A stretch of 64,000 nucleotides of DNA from an uncultured Gemmatimonadota bacterium (lineage in GTDB: Bacteria; Gemmatimonadota; Gemmatimonadetes; Gemmatimonadales; Gemmatimonadaceae): assembly GCA_903882745.1 (NCBI GenBank), contig CAIRYG010000010.1, positions 372,001 through 436,000 of the forward strand. The letters run 5' to 3'. Numbering within the stretch: the first letter of the stretch is position 1; the number at the start of each line of letters is the position of its first letter. Shown piece after piece: positions 46,045 through 55,300 of this stretch. The notes under the pieces were generated by a model. The model saw nothing but the letters and a program-made list of their open reading frames with translations. It searched no databases and was not told where the DNA came from. Both the position numbers and the translations under genes were made by a program.

Positions 46045-47265
46045 TTACGGCCGCGTCACCGCAATCACGTCGTTCCCACCGGTAAGGGACTGATACTTCA
46101 CCGTCACGCCAGCGTAGGTGACACTCTGATCCGGGCTCAGGAGCTTGCTGACCTTCGTGTAATCCGCATCGTCGAGCGGGAGCACCTTGATCAGCCCAAG
46201 CCCGTTGGGATTCTGCGTACCGATATCCGTGTTCACCAGGTACACGAGCGGTCCACCGGCCCCGAGCTGATAGTCGAGTCCCTTCGCGCGTCGGCTCTCG
46301 ACGACAATCGCCGAGTACTTGCCGATGGGAATGATGACCGCCTTCATTCCACCCGCATCTTCGATTGGTGTGAGTGTCACCGTCGTCGTCGTCGCGGCCG
46401 GCGCACAGGTGACTTGCGCGTCGGCAATCCAGCCGGTCTGCCAGGCCTCCCAGGCGAAATACATCGGCGCCAAGGCATTGATCTCGGTCATGATGCTGAA
46501 GGTGCCAGTCCAATGGTCGCGGTTCAGCGTGCCCGGGTTGAAATCGATCAAATCCACCAGTCCTGTGGCGTGCCCCATTTCGTGGTTCAGCCAGTGCGGG
46601 CCCCAGAAATTCAAATCGTATCCCGACGTTACCCCGCTCTCCATCGTGCGCCCGCTGATCGTGATGCCGGACCCGGGGTCTGGTGTGAATGTTGGTCCAA
46701 GATCAATGACACTCGCGTCGGGGTTCGTGAGCACCACGAACGCGTCGGCATTGGAGAAGTCCAACGTGCGCGAGGCTAGGGTCAGGGCCTCGGTTGCGTA
46801 GGCTTTCTGACTGGCAAAGGTGATTGTTGCGCGCGTCATGCCATACCCGGTCGACGCTTTGCTCATGCGATCCCACCGCAGCGTGGGTGTCAGCACCAAA
46901 TTCATCTGCCCGTATGACGCCGCGGCAAAGAAATCCACGGCCCCTGGCGAAATCATATTGAACGCCGCCTGCGCAGTCTTGGTGGCCACAGCATCCGGGA
47001 AATCGACCATCGCAACACCAACATTCACCGTTCCAATCGTCTTGAGCCCGTTCGGCCGACGCGGAAATCCGAGATACACACCGCGCCCCGACCCAGTCGT
47101 GGGCAGCTTGCATTCGGCGATGCCCGGCAACTGCGTGCCGCCGGTGCCGTTCGTGTTGGGGTTGCTGGCATTGGTCGGGGCCGTGCCACCACAGGCCACC
47201 GCGCTAACGAGTGCAACCGCGAGTGTCGCACCGAGCATCAACGGTCGAGCGGGTCCGACGCGCAT
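46045..47265 (-). CDS. M6-like metallopeptidase lipoprotein
   Basis: 406 residues. Signal with lipobox-like VSAVAC and a Gly/Asn/Thr-rich linker. The peptidase domain has VAMVDFPDA near its start, AASYGQMNLVLTPTLRW, and the zinc motif HEMGHATGLVDL (His228, Glu229, His232, then Gly-Leu-x-Asp), typical of the immune-inhibitor-A (M6) family. A C-terminal beta-domain follows. Lipid-anchored at the outer membrane or periplasmic face. The gene ends 28 bp from the shared terminator. Confidence 0.85.
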   Translation of the reverse strand: MRVGPARPLMLGATLAVALVSAVACGGTAPTNASNPNTNGTGGTQLPGIAECKLPTTGSGRGVYLGFPRRPNGLKTIGTVNVGVAMVDFPDAVATKTAQAAFNMISPGAVDFFAAASYGQMNLVLTPTLRWDRMSKASTGYGMTRATITFASQKAYATEALTLASRTLDFSNADAFVVLTNPDASVIDLGPTFTPDPGSGITISGRTMESGVTSGYDLNFWGPHWLNHEMGHATGLVDLIDFNPGTLNRDHWTGTFSIMTEINALAPMYFAWEAWQTGWIADAQVTCAPAATTTTVTLTPIEDAGGMKAVIIPIGKYSAIVVESRRAKGLDYQLGAGGPLVYLVNTDIGTQNPNGLGLIKVLPLDDADYTKVSKLLSPDQSVTYAGVTVKYQSLTGGNDVIAVTRP

Positions 47266-47322
47266 GCTGTCTCCTGGGGTTACGAGGACGTCGAGCGTAT
47301 CACCAGCAGCGGCTTATTAAAA

Positions 47323-47359
47323 CACAACGGGCGCTCGAGAGGTTCGAGCGCCCGTTGTG
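47323..47359 (-). terminator. rho-independent terminator
   Basis: A 16-bp perfect stem (47323-47338 with 47344-47359) followed on the minus strand by TTTTAATAA, 38 bp after the stop of the outer-membrane protein gene. Confidence 0.88.
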
Positions 47360-47396
47360 CTGCCGTCTTTCACGTACTCGTGTTGCTTCGGTGCGA

Positions 47397-48179
47397 CTAG
47401 TGCACGCCGCCGAAGCCGATCGAGGCACCAAGGCCCCAGAAGTTCGCATCCTTTCCACCGACCTTGCCCATGTCGTACGCCGCGCGGAGGGCGAACAAGC
47501 CGAGGATCGGCATGTCAGCGCCGACCGCAACGCGCACATCGCCGCCGTTGCCGCCACAGTTGGCGCCGTCCGGGCAGTTCATCATCGTGTTGAAGCTGTA
47601 GCGCGGGGCGCCCCAGACATTGACGCTGGTGATCAACAGCGGAATATGCGCCGAGATCGACGCGCCAACGGGAATCGTGAGGCGCTTCGCCGAGTTGTTC
47701 TTCTTGTCAATGTTGCAGACCGTGGCCGAGAGGCCCGTGTACTGGCTGCAATCGAGGGCGTCTGACATGGAGAGGTCGGTGCCGACGCCACCAAAAATCG
47801 CGACCGTTACCATGGAGTTCCCGTCGCCCAGCACGCGAAACTGACCGAGCGCCGACGCGCTGATTTTCTTACGGCTGCAATCGGCGGACGGATGCGAGGA
47901 GCAGGTGCTGATGGAGGACAGGTTTTCCGTGGTGCTCCCAACGCTCGCGCTGAAGCCCACCGGTCCGAGCGCCAGCGAGACGCCGACTTGGCCTGTCTGC
48001 TTCGCAATGGAGGGCTCAGACGAGTTACCCACGTCCGCGTGCACGCGGACGCCAGAGCCGTAACGCGGGTTGGTATAGAGTGGCATGCCGGGGATCTGCG
48101 CCATAACGGCGGGAGCGGCGACGAGCACGGCGGCCATAGCCATGGCGGCGCGAAGGGTCAGACGAAGTGCACGGTGCAT
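47397..48179 (-). CDS. secreted outer-membrane beta-barrel-like protein
   Basis: 260 residues with a signal peptide ending APAVMAQ. Alternating glycine-rich amphipathic strands (VGVSLALGPVGFSASVGS, MVTVAIFGGVGTDLS, VRVAVGADMPI) and a C-terminal strand ending NFWGLGASIGFGGVH are what a small outer-membrane barrel looks like. Several Cys residues lie in loops. No family recognised. ATG 48179 has a GAGG element upstream; a 24-nt longer frame was rejected. Followed by a strong terminator. Confidence 0.7.
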   Translation of the reverse strand: MHRALRLTLRAAMAMAAVLVAAPAVMAQIPGMPLYTNPRYGSGVRVHADVGNSSEPSIAKQTGQVGVSLALGPVGFSASVGSTTENLSSISTCSSHPSADCSRKKISASALGQFRVLGDGNSMVTVAIFGGVGTDLSMSDALDCSQYTGLSATVCNIDKKNNSAKRLTIPVGASISAHIPLLITSVNVWGAPRYSFNTMMNCPDGANCGGNGGDVRVAVGADMPILGLFALRAAYDMGKVGGKDANFWGLGASIGFGGVH

Positions 48180-48399
48180 GAGAACCTCGGTGAATGGTGG
48201 CAACTAAAAAGTACCCCAAGGGGAGCTGTCACACAATAAGACAGTTAGTGACGCGGGTCACAGCGCTTTGCGAGCCGGAGTTTATGATTTCGCGTGTCGA
48301 GGGCGATATCTCGATACAGGCTTTGTGCGTGGAGGCCTGTCCGCCGTATATTCTGGGCGGTCCCGCATTCCCCCGCGTCCCACTTTCCCTAAGGAGTCG

Positions 48400-48804
48400 A
48401 CGAGGAAGGCGAAGATTGTATTGCTCGCAGTGCTCACACTCGGACTGGCCGCTCGGCCGGCGCAGGCGCAGGCGCTCAGCGACAGTTCGGGAGGGGCGAT
48501 CAAGATTCCGGGAGCGATGGAGTGCGTGATTCCCAGTGGCACCGCGACGCAGACGGTGACAAACCCACGCGCGCTCTCGAGGACAGAAATCCAGTTCACG
48601 GATTCGCACACTGGTGTCAAGACGTCGCACTGGAATCCGCTGAACGTGAAAGCTCCGTTCGTTTACTCGGTGTCGTGCTACAAGGGAGCCTATAAGCGGG
48701 TGGAGGATCTCCCGGCCGGCGTGACCTGCACGATGTCGACCATGAATCCGGCGGCACCACCCAATATCGGCGGATACGCTGTCAAAGTCCTCAGCTGCAA
48801 GTAA
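48400..48804 (+). CDS. small secreted protein with apparent loss of a standard start codon
   Basis: About 134 residues. The signal peptide TRKAKIVLLAVLTLGLAA then RPAQAQ is obvious, but no ATG, GTG or TTG stands at its beginning. The in-frame codon there is ACG (48400), 3 nt after AAGGAG. Alternatives are ATT 48415, TTG 48421, GTG 48321 or TTG 48268; the last two add an Arg-rich non-signal stretch. The mature part has four Cys residues (MECVIPS, VSCYKG, VTCTMS, LSCK) suggesting disulphides. No family recognised. A terminator hairpin follows. Confidence 0.6.
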   Translation, partial: TRKAKIVLLAVLTLGLAARPAQAQALSDSSGGAIKIPGAMECVIPSGTATQTVTNPRALSRTEIQFTDSHTGVKTSHWNPLNVKAPFVYSVSCYKGAYKRVEDLPAGVTCTMSTMNPAAPPNIGGYAVKVLSCK

Positions 48805-48832
48805 GCGCGACCCGTACGACCCCAGAATGACG

Positions 48833-48865
48833 AAGGCGCCGGCCACATTGTGTGGCCGGCGCCTT
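48833..48865. terminator. hairpin terminator between convergent genes
   Basis: A 15-bp perfect stem (48833-48847 with 48851-48865) with a 3-nt loop, A residues before and T residues after, between the stops at 48804 and 48884. Probably bidirectional. Confidence 0.85.
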
Positions 48866-48883
48866 TGTAATTCGCGACATCCT

Positions 48884-49618
48884 CTAGTGCACCGTAATCT
48901 CGACCGCCGCAAACGGCATCGCACGCACCCGTCGTTGGTGCGACCCGTTATGGCAATAGTTGTAGGGAATCTCAACCCGTCCCCGAATCGCCGCGTGTCG
49001 TAGCACGCTGTCCGGAAGGGTGGGCACATCGTTCCCGTCGCCCCAGACTGGTATGCCACAGGCCCAATTCGTCCCCGAAAACAGCCATTTCGGATCAGAC
49101 TCGGCGCCCAAGGTCCACAGAATCCAGTAGTGCCCTGGCGTGCTGGGCGACCGCAGGCGAAGTGAGTCGGAAAACTCTGCGTTGCTGACGCCGACCAACA
49201 GCGCCCGTGTCAGGTGAACGTTTTGGGGAGGCGTTCCCCACGAGGTCGCATACCCCATGAAGTAACTCGCCGTGCTGGCCTGAATCGAGTAGCGCCAGCG
49301 CAACTTGGCGACAATCTCCATGGACGGCCCGACGTCTATCCGAGGCGGGCTGTCCGTGAATTCCTGCCCATTGATTTCACTCCGCATCAAGCGGAGCGTC
49401 TCGGGCTCATCAAACGCGGGATGCAGCTCCAGCGTTGGCAGTCCCGCGACGACCACCTCCAGTTGGTGCGTGACCACGCCCGTGGCAAACGCTGGAGGAT
49501 AGAGCGAGTCGAACACCATCCGCCCATCGCGGATGACCGCCCAGGGGCGTCCCCGGACCACGGCGCCGGCCACCGATGACCGCACCCACGCGGTGTCGCC
49601 ATCACGCGCCCGCGACAC
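48884..49618 (-). CDS. hypothetical protein, possibly 5'-interrupted
   Basis: 244 residues from GTG 49618, without signal peptide or recognised domain. Beta-rich with Trp-rich strands (YATSWGTPPQNVHLTRALLV, HYWILWTLGAESDPKWLFSG). The GTG directly follows an in-frame TAA (49619-49621). The same frame is open before it and begins ATG with LFEVYPTFEIQTRSG, starting close after the regulator's stop. This gene may therefore have lost its first codons to a nonsense mutation. It lies downstream of the regulator on the same strand and could share its transcript. Confidence 0.5.
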   Translation of the reverse strand: MSRARDGDTAWVRSSVAGAVVRGRPWAVIRDGRMVFDSLYPPAFATGVVTHQLEVVVAGLPTLELHPAFDEPETLRLMRSEINGQEFTDSPPRIDVGPSMEIVAKLRWRYSIQASTASYFMGYATSWGTPPQNVHLTRALLVGVSNAEFSDSLRLRSPSTPGHYWILWTLGAESDPKWLFSGTNWACGIPVWGDGNDVPTLPDSVLRHAAIRGRVEIPYNYCHNGSHQRRVRAMPFAAVEITVH

Positions 49619-49699
49619 TTATCCAGACCGCGTCTGAATTTCGAATGTCGGATACACTTCGAATAGCATATCCCCGTAGCTGATCAATGCGGGGTCGCT

Positions 49700-51853
49700 C
49701 TAACTCACGCGCACAATCTCCGCCGGGCGCGACCACCACACCCAAAGCACCGCCAGGCAGCACACCACGACGGCGAGCAGTACCAATAAAGCGTACTTGG
49801 TCCGACCGTTGGCGCGATGCACTTGGCGCACTATCTGCCGTTTCAACTCGACATCTAAGTCGGCTGGTATCACCTGTGCCACGGCGGCCCCCACTGGCAC
49901 GCCCTCCCCTTCGAGGGCACTAATCCAATCGAAGCCGAGCTGCTGCACGAGGTCTAGGCGCTGCCCCCTGATCAAGAGGCTTAGACTCCGCTTCCTCTGC
50001 CTCGCATCGATCTCCCCGCGCGACAAATATTCACCGTACCGTGCGGCCACCCTAACCATGCGCGCAGTATCCGCAGCAGCGACGGCTGCGATTCCGGGGT
50101 CGGCGACGTTCCACATTCCCGTGTCAGTGCAGGAGGTAATGCCAAGACCGCGTAGCTGACACAGCGCGTAAAATACTTTGATCGGAACCAGTCCCAAAAT
50201 TTCGGCAATTGCTGACTCGTTCACCACCGCCTCACTGCAGACGAAGAGTGCCAGCACCTCCCGTTCTGCATCGCTTAGAATTCCGTAATGAGTTGTCGAA
50301 ACCAATGCCCTGGTCAGCAAGGGGATCGCCTCGGCGCTAGCCACACGCCAGCCACCGACCGCGTGCAAGAGCATTCCCTTCTCCAAGCCTACGGCAAGCA
50401 GTCGAGCCAGAGCGCGGGGGGACCCCGGAGACTCGCGAGCAAGTTGGGCGGCCAACTCGGACGTCGTCGACGCGCGCTCGGGAATCGCCGGATCAACAAT
50501 CGCCTCGACCAGTCGCACGACATCTGAATCGGCGACACCATCGAGAAGAATTCGTGTTACATACCCGCTGCCGAAGGTACCGCTCACCCCAACGAACTCA
50601 ACGAGGCAGACGGAGGCGGATGGGAGATTGCGATGTACGCCCTGCCAGACATCGCGTGATGCCCGGTCCATCGAATCGACGTCATCGAGCAAAAGTGCCA
50701 GCGGAGCTTCATCGCATACGGCGGCGAGTAAGTCAACCATAGCCGAGGCGAGCCGGTCGGCGTGCAGAGCATTGCGCTCCTCGGGCATCGCCCCTTCACG
50801 CACGCCGACCAATAGGCGAGTCGACTCTTGGCTTATGCCGGCGGCCCCTGGCAGTTGCGACAGGCGTCCTACCAAGTCGACGATAAACGAATACGACTCG
50901 TACCGATTAGCGATGGACGCCTGATATGCCACGACCGTGGAACCAGCACTCACCGCTACACCAGCGAGGGCATCGAGCAAAGCTGACTTTCCGTAGCCCG
51001 ATGATGCAACGACCTCGACCGCCTGCGACTCGCCCTGCATCGCCTGCTCAAGCATCGACGTCAGCACTTTGAGCTCGTGAATTCGGCCCACAAACGGCAG
51101 TCGCGTGTTCTTACGCGAATCTTGACTCGTTACTGTCTGTTCATGGGCGCGTGCTTTCCTGATTAATTCGATGAGATCAAGATTCAACGCGCGATCGTCG
51201 GCCTTCCGCGCGGCGCGGAGCGATGCCCCCTCTTCTTCGATTTTCTTGAAGTCGGAACGTGCAAGCAAGGCTTGAATGCGGAGCCGCCAGCTCGTGTCAT
51301 CGTCCGGCGCAACTGCTACCAGAAGTGCCGTCAGCCCGAGGTGCTCGTCTGCAAGCAAGAACCGATCGTTTTCGATGACAGCCGAAATTCCCGCAGCCAC
51401 CCGTTGATTGAACTTGAGGCACTGCTGGGCAAGCCAATCCATAAACTCGTCGGCCTCTCGCACTTCAAAACCGGAGAACAACGGCCCCCGACAGGTGGTG
51501 AGAATGGTGCGGTAATCGCGCGATTCAACTGCTCGCACCAGGTCGTCCGCATCCACGGCAATGTGCGGCCCCAGCACCAGGCAGTTGCTTTCGTCACTCA
51601 CAGCCTCGACCCCGATCCGACGCCTTATCCAAAAGAGCGCTTGGCGGAGCGAATTCTGCGACCGTGCCTCGTCGCCTTCAGGCCACAGCAGTTGGCCAAC
51701 CATCCGACGGGGGGCTCGACGCCGGGAACTCAGCGCAAGGTATGCCAGAACGGCAAGTGGCTTTCCCGGACCGATTATGCGATTGCCTTCTTTGTCGGTG
51801 AGTTGGAAATCGCCGAAAAGCTGTAGGAAATACGGATTGGCTGCTGAGCCCAT
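49700..51853 (-). CDS. membrane-anchored BTAD/AAA-ATPase transcriptional regulator (SARP/STAND type)
   Basis: 717 residues. Residues about 8-95 form an OmpR-like winged helix (FLQLFGDFQLTDKEGN, SLRQALFWIRRRIG). Residues about 100-240 are a bacterial transcriptional activator domain of TPR-like helices. The ATPase has Walker A SSGYGKSALL (Lys289) and Walker B LALLLDDVDSMD (Asp390, Asp391), followed by helical STAND-type regions. Near the C-terminus a single hydrophobic helix (YALLVLLAVVVCCLAVLWVW) is followed by a short tail, so the protein is predicted to be anchored to the inner membrane. That is unusual for this class. Lower GC than flanking genes. Confidence 0.85.
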   Translation of the reverse strand: MGSAANPYFLQLFGDFQLTDKEGNRIIGPGKPLAVLAYLALSSRRRAPRRMVGQLLWPEGDEARSQNSLRQALFWIRRRIGVEAVSDESNCLVLGPHIAVDADDLVRAVESRDYRTILTTCRGPLFSGFEVREADEFMDWLAQQCLKFNQRVAAGISAVIENDRFLLADEHLGLTALLVAVAPDDDTSWRLRIQALLARSDFKKIEEEGASLRAARKADDRALNLDLIELIRKARAHEQTVTSQDSRKNTRLPFVGRIHELKVLTSMLEQAMQGESQAVEVVASSGYGKSALLDALAGVAVSAGSTVVAYQASIANRYESYSFIVDLVGRLSQLPGAAGISQESTRLLVGVREGAMPEERNALHADRLASAMVDLLAAVCDEAPLALLLDDVDSMDRASRDVWQGVHRNLPSASVCLVEFVGVSGTFGSGYVTRILLDGVADSDVVRLVEAIVDPAIPERASTTSELAAQLARESPGSPRALARLLAVGLEKGMLLHAVGGWRVASAEAIPLLTRALVSTTHYGILSDAEREVLALFVCSEAVVNESAIAEILGLVPIKVFYALCQLRGLGITSCTDTGMWNVADPGIAAVAAADTARMVRVAARYGEYLSRGEIDARQRKRSLSLLIRGQRLDLVQQLGFDWISALEGEGVPVGAAVAQVIPADLDVELKRQIVRQVHRANGRTKYALLVLLAVVVCCLAVLWVWWSRPAEIVRVS

Positions 51854-51942
51854 TTACAAAAGCCGGATGGGTAAACTTCAGAAGATTCCTCGACATAACA
51901 AGTACGGGTCGTTCATCAAAACCGCGTTAGAATCCTAACTAC

Positions 51943-52242
51943 ATGCCAGTAGACACTTTACGGTGCCAGATGGACGCGTTAAATAGTCAACCTCAGGTCG
52001 TGCTGTCAACAAATAACACAGCCTAAGTCGCCCTGCTGATCAAGCCTGCGCACCGTACGCGCGCGAACGTCTACGGCGGTACAATCACCAACCCCGCCGT
52101 AACAATCTTGGGTATCCCATCTGACAGTTCGAACCCGACATACCGCCCTCGTCTTGGCGTCACCGCCGTAGCTGCGGGCTCGGCATCTATCTTCGGCGAC
52201 GAGCGAAGGACTCTCCGCAAGTACGGAACAAGAAATCAGTAA
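51943..52242 (+). pseudogene. interrupted small gene, in-frame TAA at 52024
   Basis: ATG 51943 opens 27 codons (PVDTLRCQMDALNSQ, then PQVVLSTNNTA) ended by TAA 52024-52026. The same frame continues for 71 codons (VALLIKPAHRTRANVYGGTI, TNPAVTILGIPSDSS, then on to KYGTRNQ) to TAA 52240-52242, where a perfect hairpin starts at once. The continuity across the stop and the hairpin at the end suggest one former gene of about 99 codons. No family recognised. It is divergent from the regulator gene. Confidence 0.45.
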
Positions 52243-52279
52243 CGACAGCGCCAGCCGCACCTCGCGGCTGGCGCTGTCG
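52243..52279 (+). terminator. 16-bp perfect hairpin
   Basis: Arms 52243-52258 and 52264-52279 are perfectly complementary with a 5-nt loop. It begins directly after the interrupted small gene's stop codon and lies 57 bp before the next gene. A weak T content follows. Confidence 0.7.
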
Positions 52280-52335
52280 TATTCCCCCCATCCGCCTCCG
52301 TTCCCCCAGCCGTCCAACACGCGTAACTTCTCTCC

Positions 52336-55300
52336 ATGACTTCTGCTCACGTCGCCCCATTCCGCCCCCTGACGATGCATACGCGCGCATTCCGCATTCT
52401 CACCGTGGCTCTCCTCGCCCTCGGCGCCACCACCCTCCGCGCCCAAGCACCCACCGCGGCACCCACCGCGGCGGCCGCCGCCGCCACCGCCGACTCGTCG
52501 CTGCTCAAGACCCTCCAGTGGCGTAACATCGGCCCCTTCCGCGGTGGACGCGCCGACGCGATCGCCGGCGTCACCGGCCAACCCTACGTCTACTACGCCG
52601 GCTACACGGGCGGCGGACTCTGGAAAACCGACGACGCCGGCCATAGCTGGAAAAACATCTCCGATGGCTTCTTCCGCACGAGCTCCGTCGGCGCCATCGG
52701 CGTCGCCGAATCAGACCCAAACGTGCTCTATGTGGGTATGGGTGAACACGCGGTGCGCGGCCAGTCCTCCAGCTACGGCGACGGCGTCTACAAGTCCACC
52801 GACGCCGGCAAGACCTGGAAGCACATCGGCCTCGCCGCCACCAAGCAGATCTCCCAAGTCCGCGTCCATCCGCAGAACCCCGATCTGGTCTACGTCGCCG
52901 CCCAAGGCGATCGCTGGAAAGGCACCGCCGACCGCGGCATCTATCGCTCCACCGATGGCGGCAAGAACTGGTCGCTGATCCTCAAGGGCACCAACGCCTT
53001 CAGTGGCGCGAGCGACCTCTCCATGGATCCCACCAACCCGCGCATCCTCTACGCGGCCTTCTGGGACCACCAGCGCCTCCCCTGGCAGGTGCGCTCGGGC
53101 GGCGCCGGCGGTGGCATCTGGAAGTCCACCGACGGCGGCGACAACTGGACGCGCCTCAGCAGCGGACTCCCCAAGCTACTGGGCAAAATCGGCGTCGCCG
53201 TCTCCCCGGCAAACCCAGACCGCATCTTCGCCATCGTCGAAGCGGAAAAGAGCGGCCTCTACCGCTCCGATGACGCGGGCAACAGCTGGAAGCTCCTCTC
53301 CGAAGATCGCAACATCGTCACGCGCAGCTGGTACTACATGAACATCACCGCCGACCCGGCCAACGCCGACGTCGTCTACGTGATCAACGCCCCGATCATG
53401 AAGTCGATCGATGGCGGCAAAACATTCGCCACGCTCGCCGCACAGCACGGCGACAACCACTTCCTCTGGATCAACCCCAAGGATTCGCGCTACATGGCGA
53501 ACGCCAACGACGGCGGCGCCACGATTTCGCTCGACGGCGGCAAGAGCTGGAGCACGCAGGGCAACCAGCCGACGGCGCAGTTCTACCACGTGATCGTCGA
53601 CGACGCCTACCCGTACCGCCTCTACAGCGGCCAGCAAGACAACTCCTCGGTCATCATCAAGAGCCGCTCCGACGAAGGCGCGATCACCGACGCCGATTGG
53701 CAGAATGGCCCAGGCTGCGAAAGCGCCAACATTGGCGTCGACCGCAAGAACCCGCGCTACGTCTACGGCGGTTGCTACCAGGGCATTCTCGACGAGCTCG
53801 ACATGACCTCGGGCCTCCGTCGCAACATCATGCCCTGGCCGGAGCTGAACCTCACCGAGCCGAGCAACGAAACGAAGTACCGCTTCAACTGGACGGCGCC
53901 AGCGCTCGTCTCGCGCCACGCCGGGAATGTGATCTACCACGGCGGCAATGTGCTCTTCCGCTCGCCAGACCGCGGCCGCACCTGGACCCCGATCTCTCCC
54001 GACCTCACCCGCAACGACAAAGCCACGCAAGGATTGGGCGGCACCCCCTTCACCAACGAAGGCGCGGGCGGTGAAGTGTACGGCGCGATTGTGACGATCG
54101 CCGAGTCGCCGCACGACGCCAACACGCTGTACGTAGGCACCGACGACGGACTCGTGCAGCTCACGCGCGACGGTGGCAAGACCTGGACCAATGTCACCCC
54201 CGCCGGGCTCGCGGTTGGCCTCTCCAACGAGCTCGAAGTCTCCCCGCACGACCCGGGCACGGTGTACCTCGCCTTCCGCCTCGATCGCCGCGGCGACTAC
54301 ACCCCCTACCCAATGAAGTCCACCGACTACGGGCGCACCTGGACCCGCATCAGCACCGGTATGCGCGAGGGTGAACCGGTCCGCGTGATTCGCGAAGACC
54401 CCGAACGAAAGGGCCTCCTCTACGCGGGCACCGAAACAGGCGCCTACCTCTCCTTTGACGGCGGCGCGCACTGGCAGCCCTTCTCGCAGAACTTGCCGAA
54501 CGTGCCGGTCACGGGCCTCGACGTGCGCCACGGCAATCTCTACGCCTCCACCGAAGGACGCGCCTTCTGGGTGCTCGACGATCTGAGCGCGGTACGCCAG
54601 ATGAACGCCGACCTGGCCAAGGCCGCGGTACACCTCTTCACCCCGCGCGAAGCGATGCTCGTGCCGGGCACGCAGGGACGCAGCACCGGCGCGGGAACCA
54701 ACCCCGCCCCGGGTGCCAACATCTTTATCGCACTCGCGGCCGCACCCGACTCGGCCAACGCCGCCACCCTCGAGTTCCTCGACGCGCGTGGCGTCGTGAT
54801 CCGCCGCTTCGGCAAGGGCGCCGTCGGTAAGGGGGTCGCCACACCGGCAGCACTCACCCTGAAAGCGGGGCTGAACGCCTTCCAGTGGGACCTGCGCAGT
54901 GAATCGCCCGCCAAGCTCCCAGGCAATGTGAACATCTGGGGCGGCCCTGGCGCGGGCTATCTCGTGACACCGGGCACCTATCAGGTGCGCCTCACGGTCG
55001 GCACCACAGTCCAAACCCGCAGCTTCACGGTGGTGCAAGACCCACGCATCTCCACCAGTGCCGCCGAGATCGCCGCGCGTGATGCCATGGCCCGCGCGAT
55101 CGTCGCACGCGTCGACGAGATCCACGAGTCGCTCCTCCGCATCCGCGACGTCAAGTCGCAGGTCGCGGGCTACGTCGAGAAAGCCAAGGACGTCCCCACC
55201 GGCAAGCAGATCGCCGAGAAGGGCAAAGGGATCACCACCGCCGTCGACTCGCTCGATCCGCGCCTCTCCACCAAGGCAGCCAACGGCCAAGACGTGATCA

